From Ignavibacteriales bacterium (GTDB lineage: Bacteria > Bacteroidota > Ignavibacteria > Ignavibacteriales > Melioribacteraceae), in NCBI GenBank assembly GCA_021740915.1, contig JAIOYW010000023.1:1-56120 (forward strand): a stretch of 56,120 nucleotides of DNA, given 5' to 3'. Made by a program: the position numbers and the translations under genes. Below, one piece after another: positions 54,118-56,120 of this stretch (positions are counted from its first letter, which is position 1; every line of letters starts with the position of its first letter). Under the pieces are notes generated by a model. That model did not search any database. It was not told the origin of the DNA and saw only the letters and a program-made list of their open reading frames with translations.

Positions 54118-54150
54118 TATTTAATATATGTCGTAATATTTGATGTAACG

Positions 54151-54185
54151 ATACCGGTTTGCTAAAATATTTAGGAAACCGGTAT
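54151..54185 (+). terminator. Hairpin after the CHAT operon
   Basis: ATACCGGTTT (54151-54160) pairs with AAACCGGTAT (54176-54185). Inside the loop CTAAA-ATA-TTTAG pairs again, with a G-G mismatch between. The T tract after it is weak. It lies 34 bases after the CHAT stop. Confidence 0.5.
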
Positions 54186-54484
54186 TACTTCTGTGTCATT
54201 CGAAGTTGGATCAATGGTGCCCTAATATTCTGGATATCTGAATTGTCTTTAGAAGCAAAACCTGCCTGTCTGATCAATCCCTGATTGTTGATGTCACGAC
54301 CAGCCCCACCCCTGATTTACTGTAATGTGAATATCCCTTAAAAAAATATCGATTTGCCGCACAAGTTTTTTTCTGAGTTGTCGTCTTAATAACTGAGAGG
54401 TGAAATTACTGTTCCTTCATGATGGAACTAATAATTTTTCCTTGTTCGGAATTGATGTAAAATTTTAACAATTTGAGGTGATAA
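54186..54484. other. Intergenic region
   Basis: No gene or repeat of note is visible in these 299 bases. The last part before 54485 contains TTTGAGGTGATAA, a weak ribosome binding site. Confidence 0.4.
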
Positions 54485-56077
54485 ATGAATATAAACAAAA
54501 TTTTTCCCCGGACATTTAAGATGCCTGTTTTATTTTTTCTTTTAAATACGCTGATGTTCGCACAATCCTACCCGATTGTTGATACAGGGCAGGAGAAATT
54601 CTTCGGGGATAGTCTTGTTATTGCCGCTCCTTCCATAAATGATAATTACTATGGACAGGATGCCCAGTTCAATGGTTTTCAGCCGTCATATACTGATAAT
54701 GGCGATGGTACCATCACAGATAATGTAACCGGATTAATGTGGCAGAAATCAGGCGATTTTAACGGAGACGGGCTGATAAACTACTCTGATAAAATGTCAT
54801 ATTCCGAAGCAATGGCGGCAGCAGACACTTTTTCACTCGCCGGATATAACGACTGGCGGATGCCGACAATAAAGGAACTCTATTCACTCATACTATTTAC
54901 CGGAATTGATCCAAGCGGCTGGAACGGGACAAACACCGATCTTCTCACAGCTTTTATTGACGACAATTATTTTGAATTCGGCTTCGGCGATGTTTCATCC
55001 GGTGAAAGAATAATTGATGCACAGTATGCTTCATCAACAATGTACGTAAGCACAACGATGAATAATGAAGAAACTATTTTCGGGGTTAACTTTGCTGACG
55101 GAAGGATCAAGGGATATCCGACAGGACCGATGCCGGGAAGTTCTTTGGATAAACAATATTACATAAAATATGTCCGCGGAAATCCGGCTTACGGGGTCAA
55201 CGATTTTTCAGATAACGGTGATGGCACTATCAGCGATTATGCGACAGGACTGATGTGGCAGAAAGACGATAACGGAGCGGCTCTTAACTGGAAAGCAGCG
55301 CTCGAATGGGTCAGTCAGAAAAATACCGAAAATTACCTTGGCTACAGCGACTGGAGACTTCCGAACGTTAAGGAATTACAAAGCATAGTTGAATACACAA
55401 GATCACCGGCAACAACAGGCAGCGCTGCAATCGATCCTGTTTTTGAATGCACAGAAATTACCGATGAAGGCGGAGTAAACAATTTCCCCATGTACTGGAG
55501 CGGAACCACCCATGAGAATATGGTGAACGGACTGAATGCAAGTTATGTTGCATTCGGTGAGGCTCTGGGCTGGATGGAAATGCCGCCGTTCTCAGGCAAT
55601 TATGTCCTCATGGACGTGCATGGAGCCGGGGCACAGAGGAGCGATCCGAAAGCCGGCGATCCTGCCAATTTCCCCTACGGTCATGGTCCGCAGGGAGATG
55701 TTATAAGAATATATAATTATGTCAGGATGGTTAGGGATAACGACACAACAACTTCCGTCGGGGAAAATGGGGAGAACAGTTCTCCTTCAGGGTTTTCTCT
55801 GGAGCAGAATTACCCCAATCCCTTTAATCCTGTAACAACAATTAAATATTCAGTTCCGAATGTAATGACAGGGAACGCCCTGTCATTACAACAGAATGTC
55901 ACATTAAAGGTTTATGATATTCTCGGGAACGAAACTGCAACTTTGGTAAATTCGCAGCATTCCGCAGGAGATTATGAAGTGCTGTTTGATGCAGGTAACC
56001 TTTCGAGCGGAGTTTACTACTACAGATTAACAGCCGGTAAATTTGCCGAAACAAAAAAGTTTGTTTTACTGAAATAA
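54485..56077 (+). CDS. Secreted DUF1566 protein with T9SS sorting domain
   Basis: The 530-residue protein has a signal peptide (VLFFLLNTLMFAQS) and two DUF1566 (Lcl C-terminal-type) domains. The first spans about 70-235 (DNGDGTITDNVTGLMWQKSG, YNDWRMPTIKEL); the second spans about 240-415 (DNGDGTISDYATGLMWQKDD, YSDWRLPNVKEL). A Ser/Gly/Asn linker leads to the T9SS type A sorting domain (QNYPNPFNPVTTIKYS, ending KFVLLK). Two palindromes lie in the linker (55771-55785) and in the sorting domain (55861-55890). Function of the domain is unknown. It is secreted and probably attached to the cell surface. Confidence 0.9.
   Translation: MNINKIFPRTFKMPVLFFLLNTLMFAQSYPIVDTGQEKFFGDSLVIAAPSINDNYYGQDAQFNGFQPSYTDNGDGTITDNVTGLMWQKSGDFNGDGLINYSDKMSYSEAMAAADTFSLAGYNDWRMPTIKELYSLILFTGIDPSGWNGTNTDLLTAFIDDNYFEFGFGDVSSGERIIDAQYASSTMYVSTTMNNEETIFGVNFADGRIKGYPTGPMPGSSLDKQYYIKYVRGNPAYGVNDFSDNGDGTISDYATGLMWQKDDNGAALNWKAALEWVSQKNTENYLGYSDWRLPNVKELQSIVEYTRSPATTGSAAIDPVFECTEITDEGGVNNFPMYWSGTTHENMVNGLNASYVAFGEALGWMEMPPFSGNYVLMDVHGAGAQRSDPKAGDPANFPYGHGPQGDVIRIYNYVRMVRDNDTTTSVGENGENSSPSGFSLEQNYPNPFNPVTTIKYSVPNVMTGNALSLQQNVTLKVYDILGNETATLVNSQHSAGDYEVLFDAGNLSSGVYYYRLTAGKFAETKKFVLLK
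55771..55785. repeat. Palindrome before the T9SS domain
   Basis: GGAGAAC-A-GTTCTCC is a perfect 7+1+7 inverted repeat in frame in the linker just before the sorting domain. Confidence 0.6.
55861..55890. repeat. 30-bp in-frame palindrome in the T9SS domain
   Basis: TGTAATGACAGGG (55861-55873) pairs perfectly with CCCTGTCATTACA (55878-55890) around AACG. It sits in the same loop of the sorting domain as the 24-bp palindrome at 41881, but its sequence is different. Confidence 0.85.
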
Positions 56078-56120
56078 AAGCAGACTTCAAGAAAAGCAAT
56101 AATTTGTAAAAAGGTATAAT

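Overview
The window looks like a chromosomal segment from the Ignavibacteria or a near relative in the Bacteroidota/Chlorobiota superphylum. The main evidence is three secreted proteins that end in the type IX secretion (T9SS) sorting domain with the QNYPNPFNP signature usual in Ignavibacteria. Other support comes from the rsfS-argS housekeeping cluster with a LytR_C partner, a fused formiminotransferase-cyclodeaminase carrying an insert, NrfHA-type nitrite ammonification, AT-rich intergenic DNA and often weak ribosome binding sites. I saw no rRNA, tRNA or CRISPR array.

Layout. 0-2.1 kb: two tandem PQQ-like propeller genes, the first cut by the window edge. 2.2-4.0 kb: an orphan TetR regulator with a palindromic operator candidate and a TupA-like ATP-grasp protein. 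4.3-7.5 kb: two small genes and a 17-codon gene stump that ends against a BsuBI/PstI-type restriction-modification pair. 7.7-10.1 kb: a LysM lipoprotein and the folate/histidine enzyme FTCD. 10.1-10.8 kb: a 51-bp tandem array of 13 units, two of which carry the same 19-bp palindromic insert. 10.9-12.9 kb: a DnaB-like ATPase with a winged-helix partner, a replication-like pair. 13.1-17.0 kb: housekeeping operon ridA-panD-omp-lytR_C-rsfS-argS with a good terminator. 17.4-18.8 kb: two paralogous lipoproteins, followed by about 0.9 kb of compound dispersed repeats. 19.8-25.3 kb: the respiratory nitrite ammonification cluster (NapH-like, NrfH, NrfA, outer-membrane channel) and a divergent Fe-S protein. 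25.5-32.1 kb: two sensor histidine kinases around an SGNH hydrolase.

32.4-35.0 kb is a graveyard: the decayed 3' part of a type ISP restriction-modification gene, interrupted by an IS200-like/RAYT transposase flanked by paired palindromes. 35.3-46.0 kb holds two similar modules in which a TPR-transmembrane-AraC regulator is divergent from secreted-protein genes (a 1604-residue LamG/T9SS protein; an S74-chaperone protein plus a T9SS protein). Both divergent promoters share an ATTTTGGYAAATA motif. 46.0-48.0 kb: an IS5-like transposase remnant, then an ECF sigma factor, a membrane protein (probable anti-sigma) and a CnrX/Spy-like periplasmic sensor.

48.4-54.1 kb is the most interesting unit: a compact three-gene operon with a secreted DUF4384-like protein, a CHASE2-class III adenylate cyclase and a secreted nine-TPR CHAT protease with an intact His-Cys dyad. 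All three have extracytoplasmic parts, so I infer an envelope-sensing or proteolysis-to-cAMP pathway. 54.5-56.1 kb: a two-domain DUF1566 T9SS protein. A theme across the window is short palindromic insertions, several of them in frame inside coding sequences and two at the same site of the T9SS domain.
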